This document shows, piece by piece, positions 52,678 to 61,481 of a stretch of 64,000 bases of DNA. Position numbers and translations under genes: made by a program. Position 1 is the stretch's first letter. Every line of letters starts with the position of its first letter. Below the pieces are notes generated by a model that saw nothing but the letters and a program-made list of their open reading frames with translations, had not been told where the DNA came from and did no database searches. Source of the DNA: Streptomyces sp. NBC_01775 (GTDB taxonomy: Bacteria; Actinomycetota; Actinomycetes; Streptomycetales; Streptomycetaceae); NCBI RefSeq assembly GCF_035917675.1, contig NZ_CP109104.1, positions 620,001 through 684,000 on the forward strand, written 5' to 3'.

Positions 52678-53160
52678 TCAGCCAGCCGCGAAGGCAGCGG
52701 CCACTTGCTCGAAGGACGCGGGTTCACGGCGAGCAGCATCCGCAGAACGTTGCTGTTGCCGCGCAGGCCGTGGTGGTCGTAGTCCTGCCACCTGCATGTC
52801 CGATGCCCGGGAGGGAGAGTCGGCCACGCCGGGCGCAAGCGGCGCTTCCGCCCAGTCCGCGGCCCTCGCCACCTCAAGGTCGACTCCTCGTGCGCGCACG
52901 GCCTCGGCGAGCGGGACGGGCCGTCCCGCCAGTTCGCAGGCCGCCGAGCCGTGGCCCTTCGCGCACAACACCCGTGTGCGGGTGGAGGGCGGACAGGTAC
53001 ACGAACCACGTGCGCGCCCACATGGTGGGCCGCTGCGAGCGCCCTGATCGCGAAGGTGTCCTCCTCCGGGTGGAATGCCGAAGGGATCATGAACACGAAG
53101 TCGGCCGTCTTCAGCGCCTGACGGGGGTTGCGCACGCCGGCCGCCGACGGGCCCACCGCG
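52678..53160 (-). pseudogene. NmrA-like gene remnant, degenerate copy of 40275-41162
   Basis: Blocks in several frames follow the intact copy: RQALKTADFVFMIPSAFHPEE, AIRALAAAHHVGAH, then VLCAKGHGSAACELAGRPV, LEVARAADWAEAPLAPGVAD and DYDHHGLRGNSNVLRML near the C-terminus. The DNA at the 3' end is clearly similar to 40275-40400. The N-terminal cofactor domain and the central part are deleted, with several frameshifts. Confidence 0.82.
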
Positions 53161-53334
53161 TTGCAGGGCCCGGCACCGGACTGGGCGGAACTCAGCGAAC
53201 TGTGGAACGTCTCCGAGGGCTGATCCCGTCGCCCACATAATCATCGCAGCGCCCACATGGCTTTGGGCACCAGCGGCCTGCCCTTTTCATTCGCTGCCAA
53301 GGGCTGAACCGGATACCCGGAAAGTGGCATGCCA

Positions 53335-53350
53335 GGGAAAAAGTCTTCCC
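53335..53350 (+). promoter_or_regulatory. GGGAA-N6-TTCCC box, regulon motif copy 1
   Basis: GGGAA (53335) and TTCCC (53346-53350) are inverted around a 6-nt centre, followed by CCTCACA as at copy 2. It lies 120 bp upstream of the NTF2-like/DJ-1 pair. The match to copies 2-4 is imperfect in the spacer. Confidence 0.55.
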
Positions 53351-53470
53351 CCTCACAAGGCGCCCTTCCGATGCCATGCTTGATCACACGGCGAGCACGG
53401 AATTCGGGAAGCCGCCTCACCATGCTCCGTTTCAGGGCCTCCATCCGATTCCCACTCCGCGAGGAGAACC

Positions 53471-53863
53471 ATGTCCGATTCCCCGCACCTCGCCCTCGTC
53501 CGCCGGCTCTACGAATCCGGAATGGCCCCGGAAGTGACCGCCGAGATCATGGCGCCGGACCTCGTCTGGGACATCGCCCCGGGCTTCCCGAACAGTGGCG
53601 TGTACCACGGCTGGGACAGCGCGGCGAAGGATTTCTTCGGCGCAATGATGCCGAACTACGAGTCCTTCGGTGCTGTGCCCGAGGAGTTCTACGCGGACGA
53701 CGACAGCCACGTCTTCGTATATGGCCATTACCACGCCGAGACCAAGACCGGGAAGAAGGCCGACGTCCGGTTCATCCACCTGTGGACCGTCCGCGACGGC
53801 AAGGCCGTAGAGATGCGGCAGGCCGCCGACAGCCACATCCTCCAGCAAGCCCTCAAGGACTGA
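53471..53863 (+). CDS. SnoaL/NTF2-like protein
   Basis: A 130-residue protein. LVRRLYESGMAPEVTAEIMAP is the entry helix, followed by DLVWDIAPGFPNSGVYHGWD, SHVFVYGHYHAETKTGK and FIHLWTVRDGKAVEM. GAGGAGAACC precedes the ATG. It is followed 20 bp later by the DJ-1-like gene, so they are co-transcribed. Such proteins often accompany carbonyl-stress genes, but no catalytic role can be assigned. Confidence 0.82.
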   Translation: MSDSPHLALVRRLYESGMAPEVTAEIMAPDLVWDIAPGFPNSGVYHGWDSAAKDFFGAMMPNYESFGAVPEEFYADDDSHVFVYGHYHAETKTGKKADVRFIHLWTVRDGKAVEMRQAADSHILQQALKD

Positions 53864-53883
53864 GACCACCACCGGAGCTCCCC

Positions 53884-54582
53884 ATGGCGAAGATCCTCTT
53901 CGTGATCACCGCGTCCGACCACTGGACGCTGGCCGACGGAACCCGGCAGCCCGCCGGCTTCTGGGCCGAAGAAGCGCTCGGCCCGTACCAGGTCTTCAAG
54001 GAGGCCGGGTACGAGATCGCCGCCGCGACACCCGAAGGGGTGCCGCCCACGGCCGACGCGCTCAGCCTCAGCCCGGAGTTCAACGGCGGTGAGGAAGGCG
54101 CGCAGCACATGTGGACCGCGCTGCGCGAGGCGACCGAGCTGGCACAGCCGCTGCGCATCGAGGACGTCAACATCGACGACTACGCGGCCGTCTTCTACCC
54201 TGGCGGCTGGGGCCCGATGGAGGACCTGCCCGACAACGCCGCCTCCGGCAAGCTGCTCACCAAGTGGCTCGCCTCAGGCAAGCCGGTGTCCCTGGTGTGC
54301 CACGGCCCCGCCGCGCTGCTGGCCACCATCGGCCCCGACGGGACATCTCCGTTCACCGGCTACCGCCTGACGGGTCTGTCCAACGCCGAGGAGAAGCAGA
54401 ACGGGCTCGCGGACCGCGCGAAGTGGCTACTGCAGGACCGTCTCGTCAACGAGCTCCAGGCGGACTACCGCGAGACGGACCCGTTCGCCCCGTACGTCGA
54501 GGTCGACCGCACCCTCTTCACCGGCCAGAACCCGGGCTCGGCGGTTCCGCTGGCCCAGGAACTGCTCAAGGCACTGAGCTGA
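53884..54582 (+). CDS. DJ-1/PfpI family protein (Hsp31-like glyoxalase III/deglycase type)
   Basis: A 232-residue protein. ILFVITASDHWTLADGTRQPAGFWAEE is the Hsp31-type N-terminus. YPGGWGPMEDLPD supplies the Glu, and the nucleophile elbow is PVSLVCHGPAALL with Cys-His. The insert FTGYRLTGLSNAEEKQNGL is typical of the class that acts on methylglyoxal or as a stress chaperone. GGAG precedes the ATG. Downstream is a strong terminator hairpin at 54601. It fits an electrophile-defence role for the region. Confidence 0.88.
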   Translation: MAKILFVITASDHWTLADGTRQPAGFWAEEALGPYQVFKEAGYEIAAATPEGVPPTADALSLSPEFNGGEEGAQHMWTALREATELAQPLRIEDVNIDDYAAVFYPGGWGPMEDLPDNAASGKLLTKWLASGKPVSLVCHGPAALLATIGPDGTSPFTGYRLTGLSNAEEKQNGLADRAKWLLQDRLVNELQADYRETDPFAPYVEVDRTLFTGQNPGSAVPLAQELLKALS

Positions 54583-54600
54583 CGCCGCAGCGGTGCGCTC

Positions 54601-54646
54601 ACTCGGCGGCCCATGACGCGCAGCGTGCGGGACTGGGCCGCCGAGT
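54601..54646 (+). terminator. Terminator hairpin after the DJ-1-like gene
   Basis: ACTCGGCGGCCCA (54601-54613) pairs perfectly with TGGGCCGCCGAGT (54634-54646); the 20-nt loop holds a smaller GCGC-rich stem. It begins 19 bp after the stop. Confidence 0.78.
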
Positions 54647-54711
54647 CTCGCTGCGTGCGGATATAAGGGTGGAAACTACATGTTTTCTCCATGCTGGCCA
54701 AGCGCAAGGTA

Positions 54712-54725
54712 GGAAGAATCCTTCC
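54712..54725 (+). promoter_or_regulatory. GGAAG-AATC-CTTCC box, regulon motif copy 2
   Basis: A perfect 5-bp inverted repeat with centre AATC, followed by CCCTCACAG. It ends 38 bp before the start of the XRE regulator at 54764. It is the exact reverse complement of copy 3. Confidence 0.72.
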
Positions 54726-54763
54726 CCCTCACAGCTCCGGTCCTCTGTGCGACGCTGGAGATC

Positions 54764-55633
54764 ATGAACCGCAACCCGCACCTGAACGAGCTGGGCGAGT
54801 TCCTCAAGGCCCGCCGTGCCGAGCTCAGCCCCGAGGAGGTCGGACTGCGCGGCGGCCAGCGGCGGCGGGTGCGGGGTCTGCGCCGCGAGGAAGTGGCCCT
54901 ACTCGCCGCGATCAGCACCGAGTACTACGCACGGATCGAGCAGGGCCGTCTCCAAGCGTCGAGTCCCCTGCTGAACGAGATCGCCCAAGTGCTCCGCCTC
55001 AACGAGGACCAGCGCGTCTACATGTTCGAGCTCGCGGCGAGGGAGACGGTGCGCCCGTCCAGGCAACATGATCGCCAGCAGGTGGACACCCAGCTGCGGC
55101 GCATGCTGGACGACCTCACCGCCACTCCGGCGTTCGTGATCGGTCGGCGGACCGACATCCTGGCCTGGAACCAGCTCGCCGCCGCCCTGTGGACCGATTT
55201 CGGGCGCTACCCGGAGCAGGAGCGCGTGTTCGTCCGGCTGCTGTTCGCCGAACCGTGGATGCGCGAGCTGTACGCGGACTGGGAAGAGGTCACCCGCCTG
55301 GCCATCGCGCAGCTGCGTATGGAGAGCGCGCGCTACCCCGGCGACCAGCGCCTCACCGATCTGGTCGAAGAGCTCTCCGCCCGCGACTCGCAGTTCCGGC
55401 GGTGGTGGACCGAGCACGATGTCGCCGCGCGGGGCAAGGGCACCAAGAAGCTTCGTCACCCGGTGGTCGGGGAGCTGACGCTCGACTGGGACACGCTCAC
55501 GTGTGCCACGGATCCTGAGCAGCACATCATCGTGTGGACCGCAGCACCCGGTTCCCCTTCGTACGACGGACTGCGTCTGCTGGCGTCCTGGGCAGCGGAC
55601 CAGAAGCGGACGGAGTCCGGCTCCGTCGGGTGA
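54764..55633 (+). CDS. XRE-family regulator with MmyB-like ligand-binding domain
   Basis: A 289-residue regulator. The helix-turn-helix is in LGEFLKARRAELSPEEVGL through RRVRGLRREEVALLAAIS, with TEYYARIEQGR. The C-terminal half, TPAFVIGRRTDILAWNQLAAAL to AAPGSPSYDGLRLLASW, is the MmyB-type domain that binds hydrophobic ligands. GCTGGAG precedes the ATG. The promoter holds motif copy 2, so it may regulate itself. It is the intact paralogue of 55663-56121 and similar in length and layout to 56815-57684. Confidence 0.92.
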   Translation: MNRNPHLNELGEFLKARRAELSPEEVGLRGGQRRRVRGLRREEVALLAAISTEYYARIEQGRLQASSPLLNEIAQVLRLNEDQRVYMFELAARETVRPSRQHDRQQVDTQLRRMLDDLTATPAFVIGRRTDILAWNQLAAALWTDFGRYPEQERVFVRLLFAEPWMRELYADWEEVTRLAIAQLRMESARYPGDQRLTDLVEELSARDSQFRRWWTEHDVAARGKGTKKLRHPVVGELTLDWDTLTCATDPEQHIIVWTAAPGSPSYDGLRLLASWAADQKRTESGSVG

Positions 55634-55662
55634 GCCCTTTCCCAGGGTCACCGTGGTCGGAG

Positions 55663-56121
55663 TCACGTCTCCGGCACCTTCGCGAAATCGGTGAGCAGGG
55701 CGGCTGCGAGCGGATTCCACGCCAGGCTGTCCATGCGGAGGCCGATCACCGTACCGGGGGCCGCGGTGAGACCGTCAAGCAGGCGGCGCAGCTGCGGTTG
55801 CACCTTCTGTGTGGCCTGGCGGCGCGGGCGTGCCACCCTGCGGCCGGCCAGCTCGAAGAGGTGGTCCCGTTGATCATTTTTCAGGTGCCGGACCCTGACG
55901 AGAGCCGCCGGCACCGGCGCGGACGGCTGGATGCGGCCCTGCTCCAGCCGTGTGTAGTAGTCGGTGCTGATGGTGGCGAGCGGAGCGACCTCCTCCCTGC
56001 GCAGACCGGGCAGACGTCGCGGGCCACCGGTGTCGGGCAGGCCGACGGTGCGTGGGCTCAACTCGGCCCGCCGCTGCTTGAGAAATTCTCCCAGCTCGTT
56101 CAGATGCGCGTCGCTGGACAT
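55663..56121 (-). pseudogene. XRE/MmyB regulator truncated after the helix-turn-helix
   Basis: A 152-residue frame begins MSSDAHLNELGEFLKQRRAEL, keeps the HTH (RRLPGLRREEVAPLATIS) and the start of the ligand domain (TVIGLRMDSLAWNPLAAAL), then stops at 55663. It lacks the about 135 residues that complete the MmyB domain in its two paralogues. The HTH is intact, so a dominant-negative or repressor-like product is possible. Motif copy 3 lies 39 bp before its start, with the same spacing as copy 2 and the gene at 54764. Confidence 0.75.
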
Positions 56122-56160
56122 ACCGGCCAGTCTCGCACCGTCCCGTCCTGGCAAGGAGGG

Positions 56161-56174
56161 GGAAGGATTCTTCC
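56161..56174 (-). promoter_or_regulatory. GGAAG-GATT-CTTCC box, regulon motif copy 3
   Basis: A perfect 5-bp inverted repeat with centre GATT, embedded in GGAGGGGGAAGGATTCTTCC. Read on the minus strand it is identical to copy 2, and it sits 39 bp from the truncated regulator's start. A degenerate companion, GGAATTCTCCCCC, follows near 56197. Confidence 0.72.
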
Positions 56175-56478
56175 CTGGATAAGCCTTGCCCAGGGTGGAA
56201 TTCTCCCCCTTGCGGGTTCACGCGATGGTGGCAGGGTCGAAGACATAGCTGGCGAGCAAAATCGGACCACGGAAAGCGGTCACCCGAGCAGGCGGGCTGT
56301 CAAACCCTGAGTTCGGGATTGCTTGCTTTCCGAATACCACTCACATTCCGCGGTTCCATGTGGCTGGCGGAGGAGGCGAGCGAAGCCAGTGCGGACCGAT
56401 GTCACGTCTCCCGGTCGCCTCCCCACCCACCTGTGCCGGTCAGCCGCTGCACATGACGGTGATCGTCCACCCGTGGGG

Positions 56479-56703
56479 CGGTACGACATGGCGGGCACCG
56501 CCTTCCCACGCCAGGTGCCGGCACTGTTGAAGCTCGTCGATCCGGACCGTCTGCTCTTCGGCAGCGACTACTGCTGGACGCCGTCCCCGCTGGCCGACGC
56601 GCACATCGCGGCGATCGACGCCGCCGAGCCACCGGCGGAAGGCACCACGTGGCGATCGCTCACGACGGCGAACGCCAAGCGTCTCTTCCAGAGCACTCCA
56701 TAG
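56479..56703 (+). pseudogene. Amidohydrolase C-terminal fragment
   Basis: YDMAGTAFPRQVPALLKLVD, then PDRLLFGSDYCWTPSPLADA with the metal Asp, and TANAKRLFQSTP ends at 56703. This is the last quarter of an amidohydrolase-2 protein. No upstream metal His motifs are present, so the fold is not complete. Confidence 0.72.
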
Positions 56704-56814
56704 TGAATGACAGCAAGTCGTGTGCCGACGCGGCCATGAAACAGACGTCGCCGGTCCGACGGCGGAGACCACGTCTTCAGAGCCCAGGTCCGCTCTGCCT
56801 GCTCGGCGCACGCG

Positions 56815-57684
56815 TCACGGGGCGCAGTCCAGTCCCCCCTGCGCCCTCTCGATCGTGGACGCCAGAGAGCACAGAGCCTCGTACGTCGGGCTTCCGGGCT
56901 CCGCGGTCCACACGACGAGTTGCTGCTCGGGATCCTCGGCGCACATGAATGTGGACCGCTCAAGGGCCAGGTCGCCGGCCACGGGATGCCGGAGCAGCCT
57001 CGTGCCGCCGGCCCGCACGGCGACATCGTGCGAGGTCCACCACAGCCGGAACTGCGGATCCAGCGCGGAAAGCTCCTCGACGAGGGCGGTCAGCCGAGAG
57101 TCGTCAGGGTTCCGCCTGCTGTCCATGCGCAGGTGGGACAGTGCCAGGCGAGCCATGTCCTCCCAGTCCCGGTACAGCACGCGGATGGCCGGCTCGGTGA
57201 ACACCAGGCGGACGTAGTTCCGCTGTTCCTCCGGGACACGTCCGAAGTCCATCACCAGGGCGGCAGCCATGGCGTTCCATGCCAGCAGGTCCGTGTTGCG
57301 CCCGATGACGAAGCCCGCGGTCAGGGAGAGGTCGTCCAGCAGATGCTGCATCTGTGGCTGGACTCGTTGGCGAACGCTCCGGCCGACGGTGGTCGAGGCC
57401 GTCTTCCCCGCGAGGGTCAGGAGGTACTCGCGCTGATCGCCGTCGAGGCGGAGCACCTGCGCGAGCACGTCGAGGACGGCCGCCGATGCCTGGACACGTC
57501 CCTGCTCGAGCCGGGTGTAGTAATCGTTACTGATCGCGGCCATCTGAGCGACTTCCTCACGCCGCAGGCCGGGAACACGTCGGGACTCGCCATTGTCGGG
57601 CAGCCCGACCCCGAGGGGACTCAGTTGTGCGCGGCGCGCTTTGAGGAAGGCCCCCAGTTCCTCCAGGCTCGGATCGCGTCGCAT
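56815..57684 (-). CDS. XRE-family regulator with MmyB-like ligand-binding domain
   Basis: A 289-residue paralogue of the regulator at 54764. LEELGAFLKARRAQLSPLGVG, then RRVPGLRREEVAQMAAISND and YYTRLEQGRVQ form the DNA-binding half. TAGFVIGRNTDLLAWNAMAAAL through TAEPGSPTYEALCSLAS is the ligand half. The ATG at 57684 has no clear ribosome site, and a GTG two codons upstream is possible. No GGAAG box was seen before it. It is oriented toward the amidohydrolase fragment and may control the aldo/keto reductases on its other side. Confidence 0.9.
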   Translation of the reverse strand: MRRDPSLEELGAFLKARRAQLSPLGVGLPDNGESRRVPGLRREEVAQMAAISNDYYTRLEQGRVQASAAVLDVLAQVLRLDGDQREYLLTLAGKTASTTVGRSVRQRVQPQMQHLLDDLSLTAGFVIGRNTDLLAWNAMAAALVMDFGRVPEEQRNYVRLVFTEPAIRVLYRDWEDMARLALSHLRMDSRRNPDDSRLTALVEELSALDPQFRLWWTSHDVAVRAGGTRLLRHPVAGDLALERSTFMCAEDPEQQLVVWTAEPGSPTYEALCSLASTIERAQGGLDCAP

Positions 57685-58031
57685 ACTCACAGCTTGGCAC
57701 GTTGCCGCGATCCCGCGCACCAAACGCCCCTCCACCACCAGCCCTGCCGTCACCTGGAGGTCGAGTGTTCGAAACCGGCAGAGAGGTCGGCGGCGCCCAG
57801 CCTGAAGACGCTTTCGGCACTCTTGCTCGCCGCCGGCTCCAGGGCACGGGCTGCTCAGTGCCTGACGATCGCCGCTGCCGTGGTGATCGTTGGCGGACTC
57901 GGCCTTGCGGCTTGGACGACACGTACAGGCCCCTGCAGCGACAGCCAGTAGCCCACCGGCCACGGTTCGGGGTCCTTCCCCTCTCGGTCCATGGCGGCAG
58001 CAGCGATTCGATCAGGGCGGGTTACGTGCCA
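57685..58031. other. No confident gene; one short membrane-like stretch
   Basis: The plus strand encodes TLSALLLAAGSRARAAQC followed by LTIAAAVVIVGGLGLAAWTT up to a stop at about 57951. No start codon or ribosome site precedes it, so it is probably the tail of a lost membrane protein. Confidence 0.35.
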
Positions 58032-59033
58032 TCAGCGCGCCGGTGGACGGTCGGCGGCGCTCATGCCAGTTGCCAGCCGAGGCGTGTAGTGCTCCTCGAG
58101 CGCGGCGATCTCTTCGTCCGTCAGAGTGATGTCGAGAGCCGCGGCGGCATCCACTAGTTGCCGCGGCTTGGACGCCCCGACGATCGGGGCGCTGACCACT
58201 GGATTCGCCAGGACCCACGCGAGGGCGATCGTGGCCATGGACACCCCGCGAGCCTGGGCTACCGACTGCACTGCGTTGACGATCTTCCCATTCGACTCCT
58301 CTTCGACGAAAAGGCGCCCGTATGCGGGGTCGGTTTCAGATCGGCGGGTCTCCTCACCCCATGGCCGGGTAAGCCGACCGCGTGCCAGCGGACTCCAGGG
58401 AACGCTCCCGACACCTTGATCGGCGAGCAGGCCGAACATCTCCCGTTCCTCTTCACGCATGAGGAGGTTGTACTGGTCCTGCATGGACACAAACCGCGTC
58501 CACCCGTGCAGGTCAGCGGTGTACTGCAGCTTGGAGAACTCCCACGCCAGCATCGACGATGCGCCGATGTAACGCACCTTGCCCGCCTTCACGACGTCAT
58601 GAAGGGCCTCCATCGTCTCCTCTGCGGGCGTCTCGTAGTCGAGGCGATGGATCTGGTAGAGATCCACGTAGTCGGTGCCGAGCCGGGTCAGCGACGCGTC
58701 GATCTGCTCCATGATCGCCTTGCGGGACGTTCCGGAGCCACCTGGGCCGGTGTGCATCGGGTAGAAGACCTTGGTGGCGAGCACGATGTCCTCGCGGCGC
58801 GAGTACTTCTTGATCGCGTGCCCGACAATCTCTTCCGAGCTGCCGAAGCTGTAAGCGTTGGCGGTGTCCCAGAATGTGATGCCCAGTTCGACGGCCTGCC
58901 GGAAAATCGGCTCCGATTCCTCTTCGCCAAGTGCCCATTTACTGAAACCGCTCGAGGTGTCCCCGAAAGTCATACAGCCGAGCGCAAGACGACTGACAAT
59001 GAGCCCCGAGGTTCCAAGTCGCGTGTATTCCAT
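58032..59033 (-). CDS. Aldo/keto reductase
   Basis: A 333-residue AKR. The catalytic tetrad is Asp and Tyr in FWDTANAYSFGSSEE, Lys in IVLATKVFYPM and His in DLYQIHRLDYETP. GKVRYIGASSMLAWEFSKLQ and SVPWSPLARGRLTRPWG are typical of the YajO/AKR9-like group. TGGAG precedes the ATG. It reduces reactive carbonyls with NADPH. It is the first of three such enzymes within 5.6 kb, and no GGAAG box is seen upstream. Confidence 0.92.
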   Translation of the reverse strand: MEYTRLGTSGLIVSRLALGCMTFGDTSSGFSKWALGEEESEPIFRQAVELGITFWDTANAYSFGSSEEIVGHAIKKYSRREDIVLATKVFYPMHTGPGGSGTSRKAIMEQIDASLTRLGTDYVDLYQIHRLDYETPAEETMEALHDVVKAGKVRYIGASSMLAWEFSKLQYTADLHGWTRFVSMQDQYNLLMREEEREMFGLLADQGVGSVPWSPLARGRLTRPWGEETRRSETDPAYGRLFVEEESNGKIVNAVQSVAQARGVSMATIALAWVLANPVVSAPIVGASKPRQLVDAAAALDITLTDEEIAALEEHYTPRLATGMSAADRPPAR

Positions 59034-59161
59034 AAATACTCCAGTTGAAGAGAATGGCTAATTCTGCGGAATGCGGCCGACCCAGGCGACCACCAGAGCA
59101 ACGGGCGTCGTCCTTGGAGTCGCGGTACTCTGCGGCCGTCCTTGACGCCTTGCTCGCCGAA

Positions 59162-60157
59162 CTACCAGGCGTACGCTTCGGGAGCCTCGCCTCCGGGGCC
59201 CGGCCAGATCTCGTCGAGCTGCCGAAGGGTGTCCGGTGTCAGGGTCAGGTGCGGGGCTCGAAGCGTCTGGCACAGCTGCTCGGAGGTCCGCGGCCCGACG
59301 ATCGTGGTCGCGACCGCCGGGTTGTGCAACAGCCAGGCGAGGGCGACGTCCGCCGGTCGCTCGCCGAGGTCCGCGCACAGGGCTTCGTACCGTTCGAGCT
59401 GTGACCGGTACTGCTCGACAGTGGCCAGGAAGCCGGGAGACGAGCGTCGACCGCTGTCGGCTTTCTGCAAGGCGCCGCCGAGCAGCCCGCCGCCCAGCGG
59501 GCTCCACGGGATCAGGCCGAGGCCATAGTGGCGCAGGGCGGGGATCAGTTCGAGTTCGACCGTGCGGGCGTTGAGGTTGTAGAGGCTCTGCTCGGAGACG
59601 AGCCCGAGGAAGTGCCGCTTTCCGGCTTCCTGCTGGGCGGTGGCGATGTGCCAGCCGGCGAAGTTGCTGCTGCCGATGTAGGTGACCTTGCCCTCGCGGA
59701 CGAGTTGCTCCATGGCCTGCCAGACCTCGTCCCACGGGGTCGAACGGTCGATGTGGTGCATCTGGTACAGATCGATGTGGTCGGTCCGCAGCCGTCGGAG
59801 GCTGTCTTCAGCAGCCTTGCGGATCTTGTAGGCGGAGAGGTACTTGTCGTTCGGGCCGGTGCCCATGGGCTGGTAGAGCTTGGTCGCCAGCACGATCTGG
59901 TCGCGCCGGCCACCGCCTTGGGCCAGCCACCGGCCGATGATCTCTTCGGAGAGGCCGTAGCCCACTTCCATGTCGGGCGACTGCGGGCCGCCGTACACGT
60001 CGGCTGTATCGACGAAGTTGATGCCTTCCTCGACTGCCCGGTCGAGTATGGCGAAACTGGTGGACTCGTCGGTGACCCAGCCGAAGTTCATGGTCCCCAG
60101 GCCGAGCTTGCTCACCTTCAGACCTGTCCGGCCGAGGTGGTTGTACGTCATCGTCAT
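59162..60157 (-). CDS. Aldo/keto reductase
   Basis: A 331-residue AKR. Tetrad residues are in FVDTADVYGGPQSP, IVLATKLYQPMG and LYQMHHIDRSTP. YIGSSNFAGWHIATAQQEA and LGLIPWSPLGGGLLGGAL are of the Tas/YdhF-type. The ATG at 60157 has GGAAG eight bases upstream; another ATG at 60172 is in frame. It lies between the other AKR and the broken YahK-like dehydrogenase. The substrate is likely an aldehyde or ketone of wide range. Confidence 0.91.
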   Translation of the reverse strand: MTMTYNHLGRTGLKVSKLGLGTMNFGWVTDESTSFAILDRAVEEGINFVDTADVYGGPQSPDMEVGYGLSEEIIGRWLAQGGGRRDQIVLATKLYQPMGTGPNDKYLSAYKIRKAAEDSLRRLRTDHIDLYQMHHIDRSTPWDEVWQAMEQLVREGKVTYIGSSNFAGWHIATAQQEAGKRHFLGLVSEQSLYNLNARTVELELIPALRHYGLGLIPWSPLGGGLLGGALQKADSGRRSSPGFLATVEQYRSQLERYEALCADLGERPADVALAWLLHNPAVATTIVGPRTSEQLCQTLRAPHLTLTPDTLRQLDEIWPGPGGEAPEAYAW

Positions 60158-60338
60158 CGGTGGTTCTTCCATCTGGTAGTGGCAGTACGTCGGATACGGA
60201 GGCCATCAGGTCTCGGTCATCACCAGCGGGGCGTGATCGGTCAAAGGCATGCATGCCGGCCCGTGACGCTTCCTGTACGCGGACGCCCCGATGCAGAGCG
60301 AGGGGGACGCCGCAGCGATCTCACCCCTCGCGGCCGAG

Positions 60339-61132
60339 TCAGGCCAGCGTCGCAATGTCGATCACGAACCGGTAACGCACATCGGAGGACAGCACTCGCC
60401 CGTACGCCTCGTTGATCTTCTCGACCGGGATGGTCCCGGTCTCCGCGCCGATGCCGTGCTCGCCACAGAAGTCCAGCATCTCCTGCGTCTCCCGAATCCC
60501 GCCGATCGACGAACCGGCGTACGACCGGCCACGCGCGAGGAGGGAGAACACGTTCAGCGACAGCGGTTCCGCCGGAGCACCGACGTTGACCATGGTGCCG
60601 CCAACGGCCAGCAGGGAGAGGTAGGCGTCGACATCGAGCTTGGCACTCACCGTGTTGACGATCAGGTCGAAGGTGCCCGCCAGCTCCTCGAACGTGGCAG
60701 GGTCGCTCGTTGCGTAGTAGTGGTCCGCACCGGAGGCGCAGACCGTCGTCCACCTTCTTCAACGACTGGGACAGGACGGTGACTTCCGCACCCATCGCAT
60801 GCGCGAACTGCACGCCCATGTGACCGAGTCCGCCGAGCCCGACAACGGCTACCGTCTTGCCGGGGCCGGCGCCCCAGCGGTGCCGCGGCGAGTACGTGGT
60901 GATTCCCGCACACAGCAGCGGGGCGGCCTGGTCCAGGGCGACGCCGGCGGGGATACAACGACGAAGTCCTCGTCGACGACGATATGAGTGGTGTATCCAC
61001 CCTGGGTGGGGGTGCCGTCCCGCTCCACATCTCGATGAGCACATCGTGCGGGCCCACGTCGCGGCGCTCGACGGTGGTCTGAGTGAGCGGTTCGGTCGCG
61101 GACGTAGCGGCGTACGCGTTGACGGTGAACAC
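60339..61132 (-). pseudogene. YahK-type NAD(P)-dependent alcohol dehydrogenase, internally deleted
   Basis: The start [20 protein letters not shown] at 61132 has a good GGAG site. Then comes [13 protein letters not shown], after which about 100 residues holding all zinc-binding Cys are missing and [19 protein letters not shown] follows. A frameshift leads to [16 protein letters not shown] and [20 protein letters not shown]; another near 60745 leads to [18 protein letters not shown] and the C-terminus. Loss of the catalytic and structural zinc sites means the enzyme cannot work. Confidence 0.85.
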
Positions 61133-61345
61133 GGTTCTCCAAACGGGGGTGGAACTCAGTCGTGGCCTCGGCAACCACGGTTGTCGCGGCATGCCTGCCG
61201 GCAGCCCTTGCCGCCACGGGTCGGGTCTTGGCGGGTCTATTAATCTCCGGCCCGATGCATGCGACATTCATCCGGACGCGAGAACCCCTGCCGACGCCGA
61301 CACTGCCACACATATGAGGCTTGCACGGTCGACCATCTCTGTACA

Positions 61346-61379
61346 GGGGAAGGATTCGTCCTGGGAAAAATCCTTCCCC
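61346..61379 (+). promoter_or_regulatory. Paired box, regulon motif copy 4
   Basis: GGGGAAGGAT (61346-61355) and ATCCTTCCCC (61370-61379) are perfect inverted 10-bp arms with a 14-nt centre. Each arm extends the copy 2/3 half-site. It lies about 70-100 bp before the quinone oxidoreductase. Confidence 0.72.
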
Positions 61380-61481
61380 CCTTCAGAGTGGAGTGCCTGG
61401 GTACGATGATTGATGAATCTGCGCGGGAAATACAGGAAAAGCCTCGCCATGTCACACCGCGATAAGTTGGGAAACGGCCGG

